A stretch of 64,000 bases of DNA from Apteryx mantelli (lineage: Eukaryota > Chordata > Aves > Apterygiformes > Apterygidae): contig NC_089978.1 of the NCBI RefSeq assembly GCF_036417845.1, forward strand, positions 126,386,183 through 126,450,182, written 5' to 3'. Under the pieces are notes generated by a model. That model had not been told where the DNA came from. It worked only from the letters and a program-made list of their open reading frames with translations, and made no database searches. Below, piece after piece: positions 46,901 through 58,900 of this stretch. Numbering within the stretch: position 1 is the first letter of the stretch; each line of letters begins with the position of its first letter. The position numbers and the translations under genes were made by a program.

Positions 46901-49900
46901 CAAAGGATGCTGGGTTTTCACACTGTGGTCCAGGGTAAATAGTGCTTCTGTCTTTGGGATATCTGAGATGTAGTCACTCTGGCCACGTTTTTAAAATTCT
47001 GTTTGCATTTTTTCCTAATGCGATCCACTTTCTTAAACAACTCACCGTATGCATGTTGAGTGAGTGCATTTTATTTTCAGATGAGTAGAGCAGATAGTCT
47101 CCCTGCCAGAACTGTTTTTATCAGCCAGAGTTTCAGATAAAGCTGAAGACTAAAGATAGCATCTAAAGATACTGACCAAAGAAGGAACTAGACAGTATTG
47201 TAGGGTGTGATAGTTAATAAGGGACAAAGAAGACATCTGCATTTTGGTACTTTGAAAAGAATAAAGGTGTTTTGGGGAATGAGGGTCTATGCAGGGTAAT
47301 AAGTAATTCCTATGCATGTGTGCGTATTAATTTGTTTGGCAGGTGCTAATGAAGTCTTTGGAGGAAGGATTTGTTAGCAGGTGCCTGTCAGTCTCCCTAT
47401 TGCCCTAGTCTTTATTGAAACCCACTGCAGTTAAGCCATTCAGTTCTGCAGAAAGAGGAGGAGGAGTTGGCCTCATGTTACCTCAAAATAGAATATTGTG
47501 CCTGATTCAGTGCTGCTAGCCACTCTACATGATTCAGCTCTTAAGAAGCAGTAATGGGATTTAACGGGGATTAAACTCCAGCACTGCCCACTTACACAAA
47601 TGGCCACCCTACCCCCTCCTAGGGGCACAGCACCGTCGTGTGGTGCCCCTCCTGTTCACCTCAGCAATCCCTGAGCAGGCTCTCAGACGTAATAGGCTAA
47701 TTGTCGCTCATTCAAGGATGAATGCATCCTGAATGGTAAAGCTAGAGCCGGAGAGATGGCGTATCTGATCCAGATGCATGAGAGGTAGCCGTGTGGTCAT
47801 GTTTCGGAGAGGGACGGATGATCTCATCACAAATCTTGGTTGGAGATTTTGAAAAGAACAGTAAAACCTTTAGGAAAGGAAACTTTAAACAAACTTTTTT
47901 TAGTCCCTTCCTAAAAATTGAGAGGGACTCAAAAGCACTTGTGCCTATGTGGGTATTTTTTTGGATGAAACATTATCTTAAATTTCTCAGGACATTCTCT
48001 ATTATTTGTAAGTATTATTTGAGGGTAAACCTCAAACTTGAAGCAGTTAAGCTCCCAAAGGCTGGAGTTTTCAGCCTCCAGAGTAGATGTGCTTGGATTC
48101 GCATGGTTTTACTGCATGTAAGGCTTTCTGAGGCAGCCTTTAAAAATCAAAACCTTGGCTGTTTTAAAGGCCTGTGACACTTTGGTCAAGTGGAAGTTTA
48201 CACAAGGGTATGGGCCAAATGTGCTGTTCTTCCCCTTTTTTTTCCTGTGCCTTGGATCTCTCTCGCACCTTGAAGGTGATTATATCTCTGTGATGAGTGA
48301 AGTGACTTCTGGTTTCTGAGGCTCTCTTTCAGGAGATGGAGCATGTGCAAAATGTAGTATGTGCATGCAGAATGATGTTGGGGAGAAATTGCAGAGCAAG
48401 CCGTTTGGTTTCCATTCTTGATTTGAATTCTGATTTGCCATGTCAATTAGTTACATAGCTTGTGTGTGCCTGCTCACTTACCTGTAAATAGCTGCAATGA
48501 TCATATCTCTGTAGCAGGGAGCTTTTTTTTTTTTTGATCTCTCAATTTTTTATGTTTTACATCTTCAGAGGCAAGTTGCAAAGTAGCTGAGAGATTAGTT
48601 AACACTAAAATAAGAGTTATTTATTATCACAGCCATATGATGAAGGAAGTCGTTTTCTAGAGGAGCTTACCTTTCCACCCACACACAATTTCAAGGCTCT
48701 TAGCTCGTTGCCTTAAAAGACTGATCTCGATTTTATGATGCTTCTAATCAGTATTGTTTGCTAGGGATTAGAGGCCTGATCACAAATCCTGCCTCCTCCG
48801 GGGCCCGATGTTGCTGATAGTGTCCCGCATAGTCTGTGACTGTGGCTGCCCCCACTGCAGGCCGGTGAAAGTTTGGAGCGGGGACTGCAGGATCTAGCCA
48901 TAAAGACAAGCTCTTCTCACATGCGCTGAGGGCTGACCTGGTGTGCAAGTGGCAGCAGTGCTGGGTCTGGTCAGCATTTCTTTTGTGGTACTGGCAGGAC
49001 TGGCTGGCTGGTTGGTTTGTTTTTAAGGGTTTTACAGTTCATCATGCAAGGACTGTACTATGAGCAGCTTTCTCTTATTTTATTTAATAGTTCCAATACG
49101 TCAACACACTGTGGCATATTAAGCAGGCAGCTTCAGTCTTAATTCTGAATTGTTGGGCTCCTGTCAATTTATTCTAAGCTCTGATATATATATCTATATA
49201 TCTATATCTATATAGATATAGATATAGATATTTTTTCCATTCTCTATTGCCTTTAAAAATTTCACACTTCAAATCTGAAGTTACATTTCTAGTCAAAAGA
49301 CTTATTGGCAAATCTTTATTTTTTCCTAGACTCTAATTTTCTTTTGTTTTCTGTTTTGAAGGGGTTGCTATTTTAAATATTAGTTGAAAATTGCTCCAGT
49401 TATTGTCAGAGTATGTAGATAGTGTATGTGGCACAGATACTGTGAAGTTGCTGGAAGGTCAGAAAGGAAAGATAGGGAATTATTTTTATACTGTAAAATG
49501 CAGTTATTTACTGAAGCTTCTCTTCAAGTCCTGTTAAACTTTTGTATACAATTTTATGGTTCCAAGTTTTGTCTACATGGACTTAGCATGCCTGGAATCT
49601 ATTTATGAAAAATACATTTTTCTTATATGGAAGTTTTCAAGAATCTGTTGGCAAGAACACTTTGAAAAACCTCCCTGGCCAGTAGGTGCTCCAACACCCA
49701 TTATAGGGATGGGCTCCACCTTCAAGTTAAGAGAAGGTTAATCACATTTTTTTATGAAACTGAATGCGGTGTGAAGGTGGTGTCCATTCATTCCTCTGGG
49801 TGGCCACATGAATTATGCCGTGATCAGAACGGGTTCCCTCTTTGGCATGCCTGAAGGAGAGAGGGGAGACAGAAGCATGTTTCATTGGCGTGATTTGAGC

Positions 49901-52900
49901 CACACTGAAAACTGTGCTGTTTTCTTTTTGTGCTTGGAGTGGCAACTCTCATGTAGTTATAAAACATTGAAAAGGTGTATGGGGAAGACTGGAACAAAGT
50001 TGTTCGTTTTCTTAGCCAGCCTGTGGGTTTGCTCTTGGACACCATGTAGTTAAGCACACCTAGGGATAGGTCTTGGGTTGAGTCCCTACGGCCTGGATTT
50101 GCTGTCCTGCAAAGCAGTCCCCTGCTTTACAAACCGGCCAGTTGGCATAAAGAGGACAACAGCAGGGTGAGCTGTGTATGAAGAAGGTTGCAGGATGGCT
50201 GTGTGTCCCAAGCAGCTCACCAGGGCTGAGGATGCAGTTTCCTGGGCAAGGCTAACAGCAGCGTTTAAATGGCAGTCATGGCATATGTTTGTCTGGGGCT
50301 TTAACTCTCTCCCCGTATGTCAGAATTAACAAACTCTCAGACCATTCAGGAGGTAGAAATGCTTTCTTGTCAACTTTTTGGGACAACCTTTTGTTTCTGA
50401 ATATGGGAGCAATTTGCATCATGTTTTCTAACTTGCATAGAAATGGCCAGGTATAACAGAGGGTGGGGAGGACAGAACATGACTACTTATCCACATCCCC
50501 TTTCCTCTTTCCACAGAACATATGACCCTGTCCTGACATCTTAGGTTTGATTAATGGGACTGGAGCCCACAGATGGCACAAAACCTTTGGGATTGGAGTT
50601 CAGGGTGGTGTCTAATCCCAAATGAAAAGGCACTCAACAAATCCTTAATCTGTCGGCAGGTGACTGGGGCAACTGTTCATAGAGCAGCAGCTTGTAATCA
50701 GGCAAGACACTGTCCCATCGAATTCATGTTAAAAAAGAGATTAAAATTAATTAAGAGCATTAAGGAAAACTGCCTTGATTATTACTGCTAATTACTACTC
50801 GCAACTGGAAGGCCAATCCTTTGTCTGTTGCCATTTGAAAACTGTAGGATTAGACAGTGCCGCTGCTATAAATTTGCACACCCTTGCCATAGCTCCATCT
50901 CTCACTTGTAGCCTGCTGAGGACTCATCCGAGCCCCAAACTCATTTCAAGATAACTGCTGTATAATGTTGCACCTGGAGTGAAGGGTCCATCAGTCATAA
51001 TGCAGGATACAATTGCCACCTGAAGAAATCAGAGCAAGTTGTATTCTCTACTTATGCTTCTGGATTTGAAACTAGCCTTCAGTCTTTCCCCAGCCACATA
51101 GCTCTTACCAGTGGGATGGTAAAGGAGATGCTCCCAGAAGCAGAATGACATCTGTAGTTTGTTAAACTCCAGCAGGATCTGGAAACCCCAGGGCAAGATT
51201 ATGGCTTCAGTGCCTGAGATCTGTGCAAACTCATAGGGAGATGTGGTGCCTGCCTCGGAGCTTGCTTCCTTGGTTGCTGAGGAAGGAACTACAGGTGTGT
51301 GTGGGGGAAGGTGAGAGGGTGCACGGGTACATGTAGATTTGCTGTTTATTTCTAATTATTCTTAATAATTTATTCTAATAATATATTTCTAATTTACTTC
51401 TAGTGAAGGTGGATAAGCAAAACTGATTAGAAGCATCTCCATACTCCTTACCAAATTATTGTGCTTTACAGATAAGTTTAGCCACCTGGAAGCTGAAGGG
51501 ATGCTAGAACACAGAAATACATACAGTTAATTATACAGAGTTTGAGCACTGTATTCTGCTCCAGTCACACACAGCAAATGAACCACAAGGCTAATTTCCT
51601 TGCAGAAAAGCTGTCAGGAATGTGGTGTGGAAATAACAAATATCTGTAGTGAGATCTACAGTGGAGAAATGGTTTCAACTGCTCTGATAGACTGAAATGT
51701 GGGGTGGGGGAAAGAGCTTTTTCTTCAGGTTCCAATCAGCATACCAGAATCAGCTAAGTGTTAAAGGTGTACTTGAAATAGTTCCTTAAGGTTGTTACTT
51801 AGAAAGTAACGTTTAAGAAAAGCATTTAAGCATCTAAGAAAAATGTCCATCTCCTGGTTGAAGGAAGAGACAATTCCATGTGTGATCTGTGTGTTAAATT
51901 TTACACGAGTATACAAGATTTTGGAATTGACACAAAAAGAAACAGAACCAGTAAGAAACTGTTTTTGGCAGCCTGGAGCATATTTTTAAGCTAACTGAAG
52001 AAAATAACTTTCTTAAAGATTCAAAGTCAGTCCCTTGTAGGGTTTTGCTTACGATGTTAAGACTTTCCCTGAAAGCATAGCCTTCCTCTGCCGAGCTGTC
52101 TAGAGCTAGTGAAATCAGATTAAGGCCGAAAAGCAGGTTTGTCTGCAACTACTCTAGGCTAGCATCTGCTGCCAGTGATTTTTAAAGTTGTTCTCTTTAT
52201 AAGGTTGGTATCTTCCAGGAGGCAAGGAAAATCCCATAAATCTTCCTCTCCTCCAGTTATCCTGGGTCACAGAGAGGTTGTTGCCTGGGCCTTGTGACCA
52301 ACTGCTCTGATTGGCAAAGAGCACACACAGGAGAGGGAGATAATGTAACCCTCAATTCACAGGCCTTCTGTTCAGTCACACATGTCCAGTCCTTTAACAG
52401 TCCAAATATGCAGTAGGGTTGGAGACAGATTTGTTTCTTAGCACATTATGTTGTGTCATTATCCTACCTTGTTTTTTTAAATGATTAATAAAATTATAAT
52501 TTCTGAAACTTATTTAAATTCCTTGTGAAGTTGAATCCCAAGAAATTGTGTTACTGATTGGGGTTCTAAAAGTTTGTTCAGTGCAACCATCATTCTTATA
52601 AATTGAATGCCAGCTCTCCTTTTCCCGAAGACATTTGCCATACCATTTTGGTTTTCTGAATTTTCTAAAAGTTGGACCCATTGATCAAGGACAGTTTCAT
52701 TCAGTCAAAATACTGCTGTTCTTGGTTATTAGGAAGCAAGTGCTCCTCTCTTGCTCTCTTTTTTCTTTAATGAAGAAATTAATTACTTCAATAAAATTTT
52801 CAGGAAGGGAAGTTGTATGAGTGGGGAAGATCCATGAGATTTTCATTTTCAGTCCATTTAATATCCTACGCATTTGCATGTAGATATATATAGTCATTGT

Positions 52901-55900
52901 ATTCTGTACATTAATGCACTGAAAAGCATACAGCGTTTGGACTATGCTCTCCTGGCTACCCCTGCCACAGCAGCCCTCTCGCTGTGTTAACACTGGGCCT
53001 TTCTTGTTCCTTCAGCGTGTCAGGAAACAGTCTGGGAGGTTTTCAAGACATTCTGGGATAGACTGCCAGAGCATGAAGAGTATCATACCTGGATGAGCCT
53101 GTGCGAGGAAGGAACGATGAGTATTCTTGAAATAGGCACCAACTTCAGTCAATCAGAAGAGCACCGGAGTCTGATCATGAAGGTAGGTGCAGTGCCAGGA
53201 CAGTGTTTTCTCATGAACAAGGGCACAACCTCCCACAGCAATATATAGTTTGGCATGCGGCAGACGGTAATGCGTGAGGATTTTAAAGTGTACACACGTG
53301 ATGTATTCCAGCTCATTTTGAGATGAAAGGCTCTGAAAGCAAAGTTGTAAGTAATCTCATGGAAGGAAACACAGTTATGATGAAGAGAGTGTTGTCTTTA
53401 ATAGGTACATTCCTGACGAATAAAGGATGTCTAGACCCCTTGTCTGAAAAGGCAGCCTGACATGAGGCAGGCTGTGATGTGTTGCCCTCTGCGGTGCATG
53501 ACAGACTCCCTGCGGCAAACTGCATACGGAGAGCCCTTCAGCTCGAATGACTCTTTGAAGCAGGAAGTTCTGAGCTGTACTTCTGCTTCTCTCGAGGATG
53601 TATGGCAGAAGTACCTACTCTGTGCTTTACACTGCCGTACGTTTGCCATGTCTGCACACTGTAGCCTTACTGAAATGAATGGAGCTATAAATATAAAAGG
53701 CTTTTATGACTTATCAGGACAGCTGGTGACTTTCTCATCACAAGGAGTTATAGGGCTTAAAACTAGAGTGGGAATGCGAGGGGAGAAAAAAAATTGCTGA
53801 AGACCTGGGTGTGATCTCTGTTATTTCAGTTGAAACAAACTTATTTTAACTTAAAGAAAACGTGCATTAAATTAAACTAAATAAGCCTATCTCAAATGAA
53901 ATATGAAGATGTCTGTTCAGGAGTTTGTACCAATTTTAAAATTAAGTCTTTAATACAAAGTTAAGTACTTAACTTTGTACACATTTAAAGTATAACAGAT
54001 CTTTCATCAGTACAAAACAATTTTCTCTTGTTAAAAGACTGTCTTAACATGTCTGGTGGCATATGCACCTTACTTATTAACGTCTGTATTTTTGCAAGCT
54101 GTGGATATAGTTTCATGAAACTTGTGAGAAATCTTAAATATTTGATGCCATAGAATCAGTAAAGTTCTGCTAGTATGGATGTGCTGCCTTTTTTCCTCTC
54201 TGCTTTTTTACGGACTCCTATGCTAGTAGTACGCGCTGAGAATGCAAGTATGAACTGTTGAAGATAATGGAGAGAGAGTTTTTTTCTGAGCTTGCATGTT
54301 AGTCTTCACAGGTGAATGCTAGCCAAAGTCTGCTTCTGTGATATCTCAGGGTACTGTTGTCCTTAGAAGATTTTGCAAAAAGATGGAGACAAACAAAATC
54401 AACATGGACTTTTTATGTACACAGTGAATGTATCATTGCCTTAAGTAAAATTTTGGTAGTGAGATGATGTATGGCGGGATTTCATGTTTTGCAATTTATT
54501 AAACAAAATCTGGAGGATTCTGAGATGTGGGATGGTGCATCTAACTTCCCACTCCTGCTTTACCTTTTGGGTATATCCCTTTACCATTACAGTGGAGTCA
54601 GATAAAATGCTATATATTTGATGATTTATTCAGATGGATTATGTGTAATTTAGGTTTTCTCCAGGAAGAGACTGTTAATCCTATTTGCTTTCAGCACAAC
54701 TAGTAAAAGGTGACGGTTGTATGGGCTCATTTGATGGCGGACCAGTCTGTCTTCAGAGGGATTGACTGATGTCACCAATGTGTGAATGTCCTATGTCTGT
54801 CAGGTGCCTTTTTTTGAAACATAAGCTTGTACTTGATTTAAATTTGAACCAAAAAATGATGGTGAGAACACTCTATCCCTTCCCTGGTCAGCCAGCTTCA
54901 AAAGGTCTAGTGGTGTATTTTTTAATACATAGGTCAGAGCGTGGATTTAATTGCTCTTTCTCACATGTGCACATGCACAAGATGGTCTTCAGAGTGTGGA
55001 ACCTCTTTAAGGCAGCTCTACAAGTTAAGTTCAACCAGATGCAGGTATTACGACTCTGCTTTTAGGCACATTGTGACTTGCTTGCTCATGTCTAATTTGA
55101 TGGTATGAGTTGAGGACCAGCTTGGCCCGTGGGATTGAGCACACTTTCTAAAGCACAGTGTACTAATTTGTTGCTTTTGCCGCTTTCACCAGCTACTCTA
55201 AGTTGCATGGCTAAGCGTTTGGCTTACTTGGAATTTTTTTTTTCTCTCATTACAACATGTCCATTCATTTGCTCAGGGTCAGCCGTTGCCATTTATTTTT
55301 TGGTTCCTTAGGCTTGATTCTGCAAAGTGCTGAGCGTTTCTCACCTAACAGTGAAGGCTGCCATCATTTCACAGCATGCACGGCACCTTGTAGGATGACA
55401 CATGTGAATAATCCACACTCCCAGTTGTCTGAAAGAAAGAATCACTTCCGTCTTGCACGGTAGAAAAGCAGCATACATGGTTGGTAGTTGTTCAGTTTGT
55501 AAATTCCTGGTCTGGCCATTCTGTGTCTCATTAAATAACACTTGTTTCTAATCTTGCTCTGCTCTCCAGACTCTGTGAATCATCTGTGGTTACTTTCAAC
55601 AGTTGGGTTTAGAGCCTGCAGCTGATGAAAGTTTTTCTACTTATTTCTGTTATATGCTGGCTATTATTGCTGTAGCATTGATTTGCCACCTCTTCTGTAT
55701 TGTGCATGTTGGCTGTTTCTGGCAGCCTTAATTTAGAGCATCTCTCTGTAATACTTTTCAGTGGATGACAACATGAAATTCAATTTTCAAAAGTGCTGCA
55801 TGGCATGAATTTTCCCTCTCCCTCAAAATGAGTTCAGTGTATATGAAAAGTAGGTAAGATTATTCAATGGGGTTTGCACTCAATAAATAACAGTTCAGCA

Positions 55901-58900
55901 AAATGATTGCTGTTCATGCTGATTTTGTAGAAGTGCGGAGTTTGTTTTGAGCAATGTAACTAAATGACACTTTATTAGCCTTCCTTCCTGGTTTTCTTTC
56001 TTACCCTTTCCTCTAATCCCTGGTAATCCCTGTCACACACCCACGGATATTGTAATGCCTGCTCCAGTGTGGGTTAGTTTATATAAAGAACAACGCTATT
56101 TCTCTCATTGTTAATGAACTTCTGTATTGGATGTCAGCTGGAGGTCTGGTCCTTTTGTACCCAACTGTAACATTTTTTCTTCAGGAAGAACGTTGCTCAG
56201 GCTCTACAAGTCCGTCAAAGAGACCTGACTAATTTGGTGAAGGCATGCATAGCTAGACTGGCTCTTTAGCCATCAGATGGCTCCCACCTGTAAGGGAGGT
56301 GGGCCTCAGAAGGCAGTGCTTTTGTTATTCTTTAATTAAGCAAGGTATGTGCCATATATTGTCTTGGAGAGCTGAGGCCTGCCTCTGTATGGTTGCCTAT
56401 AAGTGTATCTGTGTGTGTGTATGTATATATGCATGTTATATAATAATACTAAGTTTTCACCAGGTTTTTAAAGCAAACCACCTGCCAGATTTTCAGAAGG
56501 AGCAGATTAGCAGCTGTACAGATTTCTGTCAGCCATAAAAATGATTTTAAGTATTCTTTTTCCCCATTTTTCATTTCATGTTCTGTGTGATGATGCTAAA
56601 TAAAAATACCTTACATGGGATGAATACTAGCCTAATTTTATTTTCTCTGGTGACTAAGTAGATTTATCAAGCGTGGGATTCTGTTATCCCTCCACCTTTT
56701 CAAATCTTGGCAGAAATGGAAAGGGAGAAGATACTTCTAGTCCATAGGGAATTTTTGCTTGCAGTATATTTCTTCTTCTAAACTTTGTTTCATATAAATT
56801 AACACATCTTGTTTGCCTTGCTATGTAGTTGTATTTCATCTGGAGTATAAGTTTCTCTAATGTAGAATTTTTCCTGTTCACACAGTCATTTTACACTTTT
56901 GGATACATGTCTAGAATTCTAGTATTGCCAGAACTTGCCCCTGCTCTGCCCTGTGACTATGGCTGTTTAAAACACTCTTGATAGATAATTTTTGAAAGGT
57001 GCAAAAGGGGAGAAACACAGAAGTGACTAAAGTTTTCCTCAGGAGCCTTGGACATTCTGCTACGAGACTGAAACACTGCTGCCAAACCAGCACAATCTGT
57101 GTGCTGTTCAAATGAACGTTTACAGCTGCCAGGTGACAGTTTTATGTAAGGTACCAACATAGCTGCTGGAGATATTTTTTGGCTTTATAAATTGCTGAAA
57201 TAATGCAACGTTTCTGGAATAACCGGTTGGACTGTTTTGACACCTGCTCTCCTGCTTTGTTTTTCTCCTTTAGAGAAGACGCTTTTTTTCCTTTTCTTCT
57301 GTGTGTTCTGGAGATTCTTCAAAAAGTGGGCTTTTTAGTTACAAAAAAAAGACTTCCTTGCCTATTTTTTCTTACGAATTTTCTTTAATTCCATGCAACT
57401 TGTTAATCATAATGAAAAGAAACTGGAGGTTTGAATGTCCATATGCAATCTATTCCTGTAGTAATAAGAAGATTAAAGGAGAGCTAATTGCCAGTACGTC
57501 CCTTGTTTCTTCTTTTAACTGCTGGGACCTGCTTGCCGGGGTGCAGGCAGCAGGTGGCACGGGTGTGCAGCAAGCTCCCCAGCCAGGCTTTGCCTGCGCC
57601 CCCTCCTCTAACACAAGATGCTCAACAGGGCGATACGAACAGCTGGTTCCTGTGCAGGGTGTTAGGACTGAGCAAATCTGTTGGTGATCGAACTTGCGTT
57701 TTTCTTTTCTGTTTGCAATATGTATAGACATGGACCTGTTGCAAATTGAGAAACAAGTAACTAGAGTCAGAGGAACTTCTTTTGGTAGACCAGTTGTCTA
57801 CCCTTTCTCCTTAACACACTGAGGATCTTTTAAGGCTGTGACTCCTGTCCATTTTTTGGAGCTTCATACAACATTCATTGAGGCCTCTGTGCTTACTGTG
57901 ATTAGGAAGAAGACATTGAGCTAGGTGGAATAAAAGTCTCAGGTAACAGGGTTTTATTTTCCTTTTTATTAATCCCTTTAGTTTCAACCACACGAAACTC
58001 TGCTATTGTTTCAGGCAGGATGCACCTGGAGAAGGTGTACCACATCAACCAGGTGCTCTTCCAAAAGTACTCGCTTGAGATGTGAAAAGTTCAGAAGGTT
58101 GGTGGCAACCGGGGCTTTGTGGTGTTCTCAGCTGAAATTTGCACACCTTGGGGCTCACCCACCTCTAGCGTATACAGAGCAATTAATATAGGAAGTTGCT
58201 TGCAACACTTTGTACCAATTGTATGAGAAAATGCTGCACAGAATGTTTAAGTATGAAGGTAGAAAGTTAAAAGAACTGAAGATGAAAGCCCTGGAGGAGT
58301 GGTAGGAAAAAAGATATTTTCGAGAGGTTAAAAAAACAGATGTGAAATCAAGCATAGTTTGCAGTTCTTTAAAAGCAAACAGTGTGCAGAATACACTGTA
58401 AACACTCAGCATCTGTTGAAAGATGCTGGTGAGTACCTATTATTTTATAGCAAATACCTTGCAAATACCGTGATTACTTAGATTTTTGATGGAGCCGCAG
58501 ATGGTTTCACATTAGGAATGTGGTGAGTGACTTGTAGCGTATGTGATCATAAACCAAGACACAAGGTCAGGTCTCGCTATGAATATAATCCATATATGTG
58601 CTGTGATTAGAAGTGGAGGGAAAAATAAGAAACAATGGGGATAAGAAACAGCCTTTATCAAGTAATGTTTATAAACTTATTTGGCTTCCCATTTGTTTCA
58701 TTAGCCCAACATTGTATCACAACAAACAGGGGAACAGAACACGTGCATGCCTGGTATAAGACTTTTTACTGTTGTTGTAATAGAAGTCACATTATAACAT
58801 CCAGCTGACGCTGACGTTTTGAAGGTTGCCTTTGGCTGTGTTTAAAAAAAAAAAAAAAAAAAAAAAGTTGGAGATTTTGTGGTGTGATTACTTTGAGCGG

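Larger units (their letters stand above)
42452..53015 (+). other. IMPG2: IMPG2 intron 2, 10.6 kb
   Basis: Mostly unique DNA. Contents: a C-run (about 45697-45708), a purine-rich (GA)n block (46271-46344), a TATATC/GATATA palindrome (49182-49231) and a candidate conserved non-coding element at 50530-51020. Open stretches such as 42922-43176 and 47791-48177 lack homology. No additional exon is needed, since exons 2 and 3 join in phase. Confidence 0.7.

Noticed and set aside
53462-53800. 112-codon open frame just after IMPG2 exon 3
   Set aside because: No homology to IMPG2 exon 4 or any family I know, and no matching acceptor/donor pair. Probably chance.
57301-57687. 128-codon open frame with overlapping open frames on both strands
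   Set aside because: GC-richer patch with open frames in several registers; no recognisable domain or splice context.
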